From positions 186,001 through 250,000 of the forward strand of contig NZ_CABUOL010000002.1 in NCBI RefSeq assembly GCF_902493215.1: DNA of 64,000 nucleotides, given 5' to 3'. The notes below the pieces were generated by a model. That model did no database searches, was not told the DNA's origin, and was given only the letters and a program-made list of their open reading frames with translations. Shown piece after piece: positions 55,307 through 63,051 of the stretch (within the stretch, counting starts at the first letter, position 1; every line of letters begins with the position of its first letter). Made by a program: the position numbers and the translations under genes. Source of the stretch: an uncultured Mediterranea sp. (GTDB lineage Bacteria; Bacteroidota; Bacteroidia; Bacteroidales; Bacteroidaceae).

Positions 55307-55366
55307 GATGAATGGCCGTCATTACCTTGTTTTCGAGTGGGGATGGCGGCCTTCTTCATTTTTTAT
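55307..55366 (+). terminator. Intrinsic terminator after susD of PUL2
   Basis: GGCCGTCAT pairs with ATGGCGGCC (one G-U pair), extended outward by ATGAA against TTCAT, and is followed by TTTTTT at 55359-55364. It lies 20 bases after the susD stop codon. Confidence 0.7.
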
Positions 55367-55368
55367 CT

Positions 55369-55404
55369 TATCTTTGGGCAGAAATTATGTCTATTATATT
55401 TTTG
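55369..55404 (+). promoter_or_regulatory. Promoter(s) for the GH29-sulfatase unit
   Basis: Two -7-type motifs lie just after the terminator: TATCTTTG at 55369-55376 and TATTTTTG at 55397-55404. For the second, TTTG at 55373-55376 gives a -33 box with a 20-base spacer, a full consensus match. Its leader would be very short (about 8 bases). The first would give a leader of about 36 bases. Confidence 0.6.
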
Positions 55405-55418
55405 AAAGAATGATTGTT

Positions 55419-56801
55419 ATGAAAAATGTCTTACTGTCTTTTTTCGTGATGATAGCTACAGTGGCTTTTGCGCAATCTCCTTCCATGCCTGTGCCTGCCC
55501 CCCATCAGCTGAAGTGGCACGAGGCAGAGATGGGTGTTGTGTTCCATTACGACCTGCATGTGTTCGACGGGCTGGTGTACGGCCAGGGAAACAACCGTAT
55601 CAATCCGGTGGAGGATTACAATATCTTCAATCCCACGCAGCTCGACACGGACCAGTGGATACAGGCGGCCAAGGCTGCCGGAGCGAAGTTTGCCGTGCTT
55701 ACTGCCACGCATGAAACGGGCTTCGGCTTGTGGCAGAGCGACGTGAATCCCTACTGCCTGAAGGCGGTGAAATGGCGTGACGGCAAGGGCGACGTGGTGC
55801 GAGACTTTGTAAATTCCTGCCGCAAGTATGGCATCCAGCCGGGTATCTATATCGGCATCCGCTGGAACTCTCTGTTGGGCATTCACAACTTCAAGGCCGA
55901 GGGCGACGGTGAGTTTGCACGCAACCGCCAGGCCTGGTACAAACGTCTGTGCGAGAAGATGGTGACGGAACTTTGTACCCGCTACGGCGACCTGTTCATG
56001 ATCTGGTTTGACGGCGGTGCCGACGATCCGAAGGGATTGGGACCCGATGTGGAACCCATCGTGACCAAATATCAGCCGGAATGCCTGTTCTATCACAACG
56101 TGAACCGCGCGGACTTCCGCTGGGGAGGGTCGGAGAGCGGTACGGTAGGCTATCCCTGCTGGTCGAGCTTCCCTTATCCCTATAGCCACAGTAATGCGAA
56201 CGAGGGGGTGAGGAACCACAACGAACTGCTGGCCCACGGCGATGCCGACGGCCGCTATTGGGTGCCCGCTATGGCCGACACGCCTCTGCGCGGATACAAC
56301 GGCCGCCACGAATGGTTCTGGGAACCGGGCGACGACGACAAGGCCGTCTATCCACTGGAGAACCTGATGGATATGTACGAGAAGTCGGTGGGACGCAATG
56401 CTACGCTGATTGTAGGCCTGACGCCTAACCCGGACGGCGTGATACCCGAGGGTGACGTGAAACGTCTGAAGGAATGGGGCGAAGAGATAGCCCGCCGTTT
56501 CGGTACACCGCTGGCACAGACTTCCGGAAAAGCGAAGAAACTGTCGCTGGACCTGAAGGGCAAACAGAAGGCCAACTATTACATCCTGCAGGAAGACATC
56601 ACGCTGGGCGAACGCATCCGTGCCTATCGGGTGGAAGCCCGCACAGGCGGGAAGTGGGTCACTGTGGCCAAGGGAACTTCGGTGGGACACAAGCGCATCG
56701 AACGCTTCGATCCTGTAGAGGCAACGGCTTTCCGTGTAGTTGTGGAGCAATGCACAGACACTCCGCAGATACGAAACTTCAGTGTTTGTTATGCGGAATA
56801 G
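55419..56801 (+). CDS. GH29-family alpha-L-fucosidase
   Basis: This 460-residue secreted retaining fucosidase is counted from ATG 55419, giving the signal peptide MKNVLLSFFVMIATVAFAQ; the frame runs back to 55305. The (beta/alpha)8 barrel shows WHEAEMGVVFHYDLHVF near the start, LTATHETGFGLWQSDVNPY with the active-site histidine, and nucleophile D198 in IWFDGGADD. A short C-terminal beta-sandwich (about 360-460) closes it. It releases alpha-linked L-fucose from glycan ends in the periplasm or at the surface. The gene is about 55-60% GC, higher than susCD before it. The sulfatase follows 45 bases later. Confidence 0.92.
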   Translation: MKNVLLSFFVMIATVAFAQSPSMPVPAPHQLKWHEAEMGVVFHYDLHVFDGLVYGQGNNRINPVEDYNIFNPTQLDTDQWIQAAKAAGAKFAVLTATHETGFGLWQSDVNPYCLKAVKWRDGKGDVVRDFVNSCRKYGIQPGIYIGIRWNSLLGIHNFKAEGDGEFARNRQAWYKRLCEKMVTELCTRYGDLFMIWFDGGADDPKGLGPDVEPIVTKYQPECLFYHNVNRADFRWGGSESGTVGYPCWSSFPYPYSHSNANEGVRNHNELLAHGDADGRYWVPAMADTPLRGYNGRHEWFWEPGDDDKAVYPLENLMDMYEKSVGRNATLIVGLTPNPDGVIPEGDVKRLKEWGEEIARRFGTPLAQTSGKAKKLSLDLKGKQKANYYILQEDITLGERIRAYRVEARTGGKWVTVAKGTSVGHKRIERFDPVEATAFRVVVEQCTDTPQIRNFSVCYAE

Positions 56802-56846
56802 TTGTTTCCTATTTTACTAACCCCCTTTATCTAAACACTCAGATTT

Positions 56847-58406
56847 ATGAATAAATATTTGTTTACCGCATTGTCTCTGACGCCATTGGTACCCATGACC
56901 GACGGGTGGGGAGCGACGAAGAAGCAACCCTCTGCCGAGGAGCAGAAACGCCCGAACATCATCCTGTTCATGGTGGACGACATGGGATGGCAGGATACCT
57001 CGCTGCCTTTCTGGACACAGAAGACTCCTTATAATGAGGCCTACGAGACACCCAATATGGAGCGGCTGGCCAAGCAGGGCATGATGTTCACCCAGGCGTA
57101 TGCCTGTAACATCAGTTCGGCCACCCGGTGCAGCCTTATTACGGGAGCCAACAACGCCCGCCATCGGGTGACCAACTGGACGCTGGAGCGCGACAAGCAG
57201 ACCGACCGCCAGAGCGCGACGGTAGAGCTCCCCGACTGGAACTATAACGGTGTGAGCCAGGTGGCAGGAACACCGAACACGTATGTGGGCACTTCGTTCG
57301 TCGAACTGCTCCGCCAGAGCGGGTATCACACCATCCATTGCGGCAAGGCTCATTGGGGCTCCATCGATACGCCGGGCGAGAATCCTACCCACTGGGGATT
57401 TGAGGTGAATATCGCCGGCCATGCGGCCGGAGGACTGGCCACTTACCTGAGCGAACAGAACTACGGCCACACGCGCGACGGCAAGGCTTACTCGCTGATG
57501 TCCATTCCCGGACTGGAGAATTACTGGGGGACGGGTATCTTTGCTACCGAAGCCCTGACGCGCGAGGCTATCAAGGCGCTGGACAAGGCCAAGAAGTACA
57601 ACCAGCCTTTCTACCTGTATATGGCTCATTATGCCATCCATGTGCCTATCGACAAGGACATGCGCTTTTTCCCCAAGTACGTGCGCAAGGGGCTGAGCGA
57701 CAAGGAGGCTGCCTATGCCTCGCTCATCGAGGGTATGGACAAGAGTCTGGGCGACTTGATGGACTGGCTGGAGAAGAACGGTGAGGCCGACAACACCATT
57801 GTCATCTTCATGAGCGACAACGGCGGACTGGCTGCCGAGCCCGAGTGGCGCGACGGCGAAGTACATACGCAGAATGCGCCTCTGCGCAGCGGCAAGGGTT
57901 CGCTCTACGAGGGCGGCATCCGCGAGCCGATGATTGTGAGCTGGCCGGGCGTAGTGAAACCCGATACGCGTTGCGACAAGTATCTGATGATTGAGGACTT
58001 CTATCCGACACTGCTCGAGATGGCCGGTGTGAAAGATTACAGGACGGTGGCTCCGCTGGACGGTGTCAGCTTCGTGCCGTTGCTGAAAGGTACGGGCGAC
58101 CCCTCGAAGGGTCGTGCGCTGGTGTGGAACTTCCCCAACATCTGGGGCAATGACGGACCGGGCATCAATCTGGACTGTGCCATCCGCAAGGACGAGTGGA
58201 AGCTGGTATATTACTACGAGACCGGCAAGAAGGAATTGTTCAACATCCCCGAAGACATCGGCGAGAAGCACGACGTGGCGGCCGAACATCCCGACATCGT
58301 GCGCCGCCTGTCCAAGGAACTGGGGCAGTATCTGCGCAAGGTCGATGCCCAGCGTCCCACGTTCAAGAGTACGGGCAAGCCTTGTCCCTGGCCGGACGAG
58401 GTGTGA
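56847..58406 (+). CDS. S1-family sulfatase (serine-type formylglycine site)
   Basis: This 519-residue sulfatase starts with a hydrophobic leader (MNKYLFTALSLTPLVP), so it is probably exported. Calcium-binding D44 and D45 lie in FMVDDMGWQD. The residue to be converted to formylglycine is S90 in S90-S-A92-T-R94, followed by CSLITG. This is the Ser-type site matured by an anaerobic radical-SAM enzyme (anSME), which is not in the window. Alanine replaces the usual proline at the third place. FMSDNGG and the C-terminal LYEGGIREPMIV are also typical. It removes sulfate from a carbohydrate. The ANNARHRVTNW stretch recalls a Bacteroides subfamily, but the sub-specificity is uncertain. Confidence 0.92.
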   Translation: MNKYLFTALSLTPLVPMTDGWGATKKQPSAEEQKRPNIILFMVDDMGWQDTSLPFWTQKTPYNEAYETPNMERLAKQGMMFTQAYACNISSATRCSLITGANNARHRVTNWTLERDKQTDRQSATVELPDWNYNGVSQVAGTPNTYVGTSFVELLRQSGYHTIHCGKAHWGSIDTPGENPTHWGFEVNIAGHAAGGLATYLSEQNYGHTRDGKAYSLMSIPGLENYWGTGIFATEALTREAIKALDKAKKYNQPFYLYMAHYAIHVPIDKDMRFFPKYVRKGLSDKEAAYASLIEGMDKSLGDLMDWLEKNGEADNTIVIFMSDNGGLAAEPEWRDGEVHTQNAPLRSGKGSLYEGGIREPMIVSWPGVVKPDTRCDKYLMIEDFYPTLLEMAGVKDYRTVAPLDGVSFVPLLKGTGDPSKGRALVWNFPNIWGNDGPGINLDCAIRKDEWKLVYYYETGKKELFNIPEDIGEKHDVAAEHPDIVRRLSKELGQYLRKVDAQRPTFKSTGKPCPWPDEV

Positions 58407-58466
58407 CGGGATACCGATTGCTTCGTTTTCTCTGCCCGGGCAGTGTTTGTAGGCTGCCTGGATAAC

Positions 58467-58514
58467 AAAAACCGCCTGCCCGGAGAGCAAATGCTGCTCG
58501 GGCAGGCGGTTTTT
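58467..58514. terminator. Bidirectional terminator between the sulfatase and M60 genes
   Basis: A perfect 16-bp stem pairs AAAAACCGCCTGCCCG (58467-58482) with its complement at 58499-58514. An A run on the left and a T run on the right let it terminate both convergent transcripts. Confidence 0.9.
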
Positions 58515-58515
58515 C

Positions 58516-58558
58516 TTCTCCGGGCGGAGCGTGTTTGCTCCCTGCCCGGAGAGTTTTT
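58516..58558 (+). terminator. Second terminator hairpin on the plus strand
   Basis: TCTCCGGGCGGAGC pairs with GCTCC-CT-GCCCGGAGA, with two unpaired bases in one arm, and is followed by GTTTTTTAT. It repeats the CCTGCCCGGAGAG word of the first hairpin (58475-58487 and 58541-58553). Confidence 0.8.
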
Positions 58559-58586
58559 TATGTATGGGCGGACCGGTTTCCCGGCA

Positions 58587-61445
58587 TCAGCGGGCCGTGC
58601 AGGCTATGCGCTTGCCGTCGGCCTGTACGGCATAGACGGCTGCACCGTCCAGCGGGATGGTGGAAGGAACGGTGAACTGGAAGAAGTTGGAGAAGTAGAG
58701 CAATTTGCCGTCTTTCCTTACCTCGAAAGCCACGGCTTCGTCGCCGTCGGTGATGCTCACCTGCTGGCCGGAGAGGCTGCAGCCTACTTCCTTGGTTATC
58801 TTCACGTTGTCCTGGAACTGCGTGTAGTAGCCCACGTCGCCCACCTTGTAATCATCGATGCCTACGTCGCCGTTCTTGCGGTCTTCCAGATAGTAGAAGG
58901 CATGTTTCGGGGCAGGGAATTGAGACATGAAGTCCTTGGCTTCCTTTATCATGGCCTCCGTCACGCGGTAGTTCCACGTGCCGTATTGCTCGATGGTAGC
59001 GTCCACCGGCTCAAAGAAGCCCCACATTTCGAAGAAGTCCGTCAGATTTTCGTTGGCAGCCTGGCTGGCCTTCATGGCAAACTTCAGTTGGGCAGCTCCG
59101 GGGTCAGATTCGACGATGCGGTCTTCGCGCAGGAGCTTGAAGAGTGTCTGCCAGAAGTCTTTCTTGTAGCCGCAACGGTGGTAGTAGTTCCACAATTGCC
59201 AGTTCATGCGCATGTGTACTTCTGTGTCCTCGTTCTGATGAGTAGCGCTTCCCATGTTCCACCATCCTTGGTGCTTCTCACAACGGGCGGTAGCGAGGGC
59301 ACTCAGTTCGCTGCCGCGCGAACAATACTTGCCCAGCTTGTAGAGGATATAGTTCGAGAAAAGGTTGTTGGACGACTCGGTGGAGCCCGGCCAGTTGATG
59401 GCACGCTGGTGGATGTGGCCAATCTCATGTGCGGGTCCCCAGGCATTGTCCTTGGCGGCCATGACGTTGTCTTTCAGCAGGATGTTGTCCAGGTAGGTGT
59501 AAACGAAGGCGATGCGGTAGTCAGACGCCCACATGTAGCTGCCTTCGGGAGAGATGGCGAACAGGTGGTTGTTGACCTGCGAGGGGCGTACGTCTTCGAC
59601 GCCCATCAGTTCCTGTTCCCAGCCGATGATGTCGTCCCACAGGTTGATGGCCGAAAGGATGTCGGTGGGAACGGCCTGCTTCATCTGTTCGCGGTGGAAG
59701 TAGAACATGATGCGTTCGCCGCGCACGCAGAAGTACTTGTAGGTGGCCTTGCCGATGAGTTCCTGATACTTTTCATTGGTCTGATGCTTCTTCAGGTCGA
59801 AGAAACCGCTCACTTTTCCGCTGCCGGGAGCGATGTGGACAGTGATGGGGAGGGAGTTCTCGTCCGTCAGGTCGGCGGTGTACATCAGGAAGAGCATGCC
59901 TTTGCGGCTGAAGCCCACCTTGTTGACTCCTTCCTGCAGGAAGCGCGTCTCGCCGCTGGCGGCTGTCTGTACGTAGTTCTTGCTGCCGTCGCTGGTTTCT
60001 TCTTCACCGATGCACTGGACGGAGAGGGAATTGCCGTGCGTGTCGCCCACGAGAATCACTACCGAGTCGCCGGCTTCCACGTAGATGCCGGTAGGGTTGT
60101 CCAGGTTGCTGTAACGTTTGGTCATCAGCTTTTCGGCCCATTCTTCCACGTTGCTGTAGGGCTGGTAGGACTGGATGCGGAATTCCTTTTCCCACGGGTC
60201 GTAGGTGTCGTTGCGCAGCATGGTGGCCAGCGAGGCGAAGTAGGTGGGCAGGGCATTGATCTGCTCGTTGGTGGCGTCTTCCTTCACCTGGGTACAGGTG
60301 AGGTCGGTGAAGACGGTGAGCAGCTGCTTGTCCAGTACCTTTTCGTTGTTTTTCCGGTAGAATTCTATTTCGTCGCAGCTGACGAAGCCTCCCAGACCCG
60401 ACTTGACACTGAACTTCACTTTGGTTACCTTGGAGAGTGTGTTCTTGAAGTCTATCCGGCTGGCCGCATTCTGCATCTTGAAGTCGTAGCTGCCTTGCAA
60501 CTGGTATTCGGGTTCGCTTTCTGTGGCCGTATAGATATCCACCTCGCCGAAGTTGCCGTTTCCGCTACGGGTGTAGTAGATGAGATAGTCGAGGTCGGGC
60601 TTCTGGTCGAAGAAGTATTCCAGCGTGACGGGGAAAGCTGCCTGCTGGTTCCAGATGGAGTGGTAGGGCTGCCCGTCGGCCCCGAACTTCCCGTCGAAAC
60701 TGTTCTCGATGTCTTGGCCCGGCTGGTGTTCGCTGGCCTTTCCACCGGTGGGCGTCACCTTGATATCATTTTCTACAGTTACATCACTGACGTTGGCACT
60801 TTTGGCTTCCTGAATTACTGTGCACGTAGTTACTACATCCGTATATTCCGTTCCAGTATAGGTGAAAGTGGCGCTTCGTTCTTCGAATAGAGAGTTAGGG
60901 TCTACTGTATAAATATAACTTTTGTCTGTTAATGCACGGGTCGCCGGGGCGTCATGTATCCAGTCGCAATTTACAGATAGGGTTGTTGTATATTCAATGT
61001 TGGAGGTGACGGTTATTGTTAATGGACCTCCGGTTGCAGGTATGGTTGGGACATCTTGTTTTATTAAGATAGCCGGACCATACCCCAACTGTCGTACTTG
61101 AATGCTATAATTTTCAACACTTGAGTTTACTGTTATGGTTGCTGTTCGGATATCAGGTTCTTCACTGGCTTGTATGCTGACCAGGATTCCTGATACTTTT
61201 GAAGAAGAACAATCTTGATCAACCAGACACCATGTCTGGTCTGACTTTACACTCCATTCGGATGCTTTTAAATTTGTTGTAACAGGAATGACTACAGATG
61301 TTCCTTCTTGTTCAAAGTCTTGATGTAGATATTGTTCTTCAATTGAAAAAAGCGGGGTACCTATGGAGGGGTCTTTTTCATTGTTGCATGAAATAAACCA
61401 TAACATTGTACATAGGCATACTGTCAGGAAGAATGGAACTCTCAT
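58587..61445 (-). CDS. M60-family (mucinase-like) metallopeptidase lipoprotein, chimeric composition (PUL3)
   Basis: This 952-residue surface lipoprotein has its lipobox at C20 (WFISCNNEK). Two BACON-type domains occupy about 25-125 and 128-220, then a discoidin/CBM32-type domain about 225-365 (ending SCDEIEFYRKN), then the M60 catalytic domain. The zinc motif is H673-E674-I-G-H677, with E690 in STESSNN, fitting HExxH-x(8-28)-E. By family it cuts mucin-type glycoproteins. Base composition changes sharply at about 60770 (residue about 225). The BACON part is about 40-46% GC and the CBM32-M60 part about 55-60%, so the gene looks like a fusion of two lineages. It has its own -7 element and lies downstream of a terminator. 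Confidence 0.9.
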   Translation of the reverse strand: MRVPFFLTVCLCTMLWFISCNNEKDPSIGTPLFSIEEQYLHQDFEQEGTSVVIPVTTNLKASEWSVKSDQTWCLVDQDCSSSKVSGILVSIQASEEPDIRTATITVNSSVENYSIQVRQLGYGPAILIKQDVPTIPATGGPLTITVTSNIEYTTTLSVNCDWIHDAPATRALTDKSYIYTVDPNSLFEERSATFTYTGTEYTDVVTTCTVIQEAKSANVSDVTVENDIKVTPTGGKASEHQPGQDIENSFDGKFGADGQPYHSIWNQQAAFPVTLEYFFDQKPDLDYLIYYTRSGNGNFGEVDIYTATESEPEYQLQGSYDFKMQNAASRIDFKNTLSKVTKVKFSVKSGLGGFVSCDEIEFYRKNNEKVLDKQLLTVFTDLTCTQVKEDATNEQINALPTYFASLATMLRNDTYDPWEKEFRIQSYQPYSNVEEWAEKLMTKRYSNLDNPTGIYVEAGDSVVILVGDTHGNSLSVQCIGEEETSDGSKNYVQTAASGETRFLQEGVNKVGFSRKGMLFLMYTADLTDENSLPITVHIAPGSGKVSGFFDLKKHQTNEKYQELIGKATYKYFCVRGERIMFYFHREQMKQAVPTDILSAINLWDDIIGWEQELMGVEDVRPSQVNNHLFAISPEGSYMWASDYRIAFVYTYLDNILLKDNVMAAKDNAWGPAHEIGHIHQRAINWPGSTESSNNLFSNYILYKLGKYCSRGSELSALATARCEKHQGWWNMGSATHQNEDTEVHMRMNWQLWNYYHRCGYKKDFWQTLFKLLREDRIVESDPGAAQLKFAMKASQAANENLTDFFEMWGFFEPVDATIEQYGTWNYRVTEAMIKEAKDFMSQFPAPKHAFYYLEDRKNGDVGIDDYKVGDVGYYTQFQDNVKITKEVGCSLSGQQVSITDGDEAVAFEVRKDGKLLYFSNFFQFTVPSTIPLDGAAVYAVQADGKRIACTAR

Positions 61446-61497
61446 AGTTTTTTAGTGGGGTTTAAGGGTTGATAATAAAAAATACAGCTGCACAGGG

Positions 61498-61505
61498 CAA
61501 AGATA
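61498..61505 (-). promoter_or_regulatory. -7 promoter element for the PUL3 M60 gene
   Basis: On the minus strand this reads TATCTTTG, matching TAnnTTTG, 52 bases before the M60 start codon. No -33 box is obvious. Confidence 0.55.
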
Positions 61506-61539
61506 TGAAAAAATGGATACTTTGTTCATTTAATGTGGA

Positions 61540-61577
61540 AAAAGGAGAGGAAATTGATTATATATTTCCTCTCCTTC
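61540..61577 (-). terminator. Terminator after the DUF1735 lipoprotein gene
   Basis: A perfect 13-bp stem (AAGGAGAGGAAAT at 61542-61554 with 61564-61576) is followed on the minus strand by a short T run. It separates the lipoprotein transcript from the M60 gene. Confidence 0.75.
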
Positions 61578-61650
61578 GCTCATTTTTAGTAAATCTGTTT
61601 ATTTTATTATGATAAAAGGCTATTCTGCCTTTCAAAGGTTAGAAGAATTG

Positions 61651-63018
61651 TTATTTACCAAAAATTTGCATTTCACCACAGTTCCAGAATTGTCCTGTGC
61701 ATACATTTCCTGCATTACTTTCAGTTACAGAAAAACGTATATAAGTAAAAGATTCACTTGAAGAGAACACATTTGAATCATATTCCTCATCACCGGTTGT
61801 AAATGAGTTTGCAACCTCTCCTATTTCTTTCCAAGTATTACCATCATTTCCTGCATAGATTATTGTTTTGGTGGGTGCACCATTCGCATTCTCAAATCGT
61901 GTCCAGAAATTATATGCAAAATGATTGATTGGGTTGGACAATTTGAAATCAATGTAATGTCCATAAATTGCATCAATTACAGAGCTGGTATAGTTAGAAT
62001 GCCAATGGAGACCGCTTCCTCTACCATCGAACAATCCAGCTAACCCGGTTCCATCTCCGTTTACTGTAGCATTCGAAGATAGCATATCGAGGGAAAGTGG
62101 TATTTGGGTCAATTCACTTCTTGGAATTGTATAGTTAATACCTACGATGCAACTCGATTTGGCCTCGTCGACTGCAAAATTGGGATTAGATGTTCCAGAA
62201 ATCTTCAATGGTATGGCTTGTTGTCCCCATATTAATTTGGACTTATCTAAAGTTATCGTTACAGTTGCATGGTTAGAACCATTTTGGAAGGGCGTTATTT
62301 CTATTGTATATGAATCTTCTGCAGCCATTTTTAAGTTTTTCTTGTTTGCAGTGTTATATTCGTCCAGAATTCCTTCATCTACTGTAACCTGACAATCCAA
62401 ATCCCATTGACTTACAATGGGCATTAGGATGGATTGTGTGATCGTTGTTGTCCCTTCACTGTCTGTAATGTCGTCTGTGGAGATGAAGCCACTGTTCTCG
62501 AAACCTACAGTGAGGGTTTGAACGCTGGGTATAATAAATGCATAACGTTTTTCTGCATTAATGGAGTCAGAGCCATTATACAGTTCAAATGGAATGACGT
62601 AGGTTGCATCTGTTCCACTATTTTGTTCAATTTGTTCGGCTATCAATGAAACATTTACTGTTTTATATAAATCTGCTGCTCCAAATTCTATAGTTTCATT
62701 GCTGAAAGTGTAACATGTTCCTGGTAATGCTTTATAGTTTACGCCTTCTGCTGCGTTATATGCAGCAAGGCTGGCATCACTCATTATTCCAATATCGGTG
62801 GATGCTGTAGCTCCTAAAGCTGATCCGGATTTGTTTACAGTAAGTTGGTAGTCTGTCACTTCACCGGTTTTATAAACAGTTAACGGTAATTCTCCACTAT
62901 TTCTGAAATAGAGGATGGTACTGAAATCCGACAAGTATTCGTCCTTGCCGTCTTCACATGCAGTATGTGTCAGCAGACAGCCTGTGGCAAGAATCGCAAA
63001 TAATATGTTTTTTTTCAT
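61651..63018 (-). CDS. DUF1735 / discoidin-domain surface lipoprotein (PUL3)
   Basis: This 455-residue lipoprotein has its lipobox at C21 (THTACEDGK). Two DUF1735-like beta-domains are visible at about 30-160 and 175-295, with short similar motifs (LAAYNAAEGVNYKALP and LDEYNTANKKNLKMAA). A C-terminal F5/8-type-C (CBM32-like) domain covers about 310-455. There is no catalytic site. It is AT-rich like the SusD gene it follows by 33 bases. The position immediately after SusD is that of a surface glycan-binding protein. A terminator follows its stop codon. Confidence 0.87.
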   Translation of the reverse strand: MKKNILFAILATGCLLTHTACEDGKDEYLSDFSTILYFRNSGELPLTVYKTGEVTDYQLTVNKSGSALGATASTDIGIMSDASLAAYNAAEGVNYKALPGTCYTFSNETIEFGAADLYKTVNVSLIAEQIEQNSGTDATYVIPFELYNGSDSINAEKRYAFIIPSVQTLTVGFENSGFISTDDITDSEGTTTITQSILMPIVSQWDLDCQVTVDEGILDEYNTANKKNLKMAAEDSYTIEITPFQNGSNHATVTITLDKSKLIWGQQAIPLKISGTSNPNFAVDEAKSSCIVGINYTIPRSELTQIPLSLDMLSSNATVNGDGTGLAGLFDGRGSGLHWHSNYTSSVIDAIYGHYIDFKLSNPINHFAYNFWTRFENANGAPTKTIIYAGNDGNTWKEIGEVANSFTTGDEEYDSNVFSSSESFTYIRFSVTESNAGNVCTGQFWNCGEMQIFGK

Positions 63019-63051
63019 ATGAATTCGTTGTTTGATTATTAGTATTCTATA

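Noticed and set aside
56817..58490. 557-codon minus-strand open frame antisense to the sulfatase, and similar long antisense frames at 55431-56750 and 37105-38469
   Set aside because: Each lies opposite a gene with clear catalytic motifs. None has recognisable domains or a plausible start region.
58443..60890. 815-codon plus-strand open frame antisense to the M60 gene
   Set aside because: The minus-strand frame has a lipobox, BACON, CBM32 and M60 motifs. The plus frame is compositionally odd (Val/Leu/Phe-rich) and is a mirror effect of GC-rich codons.
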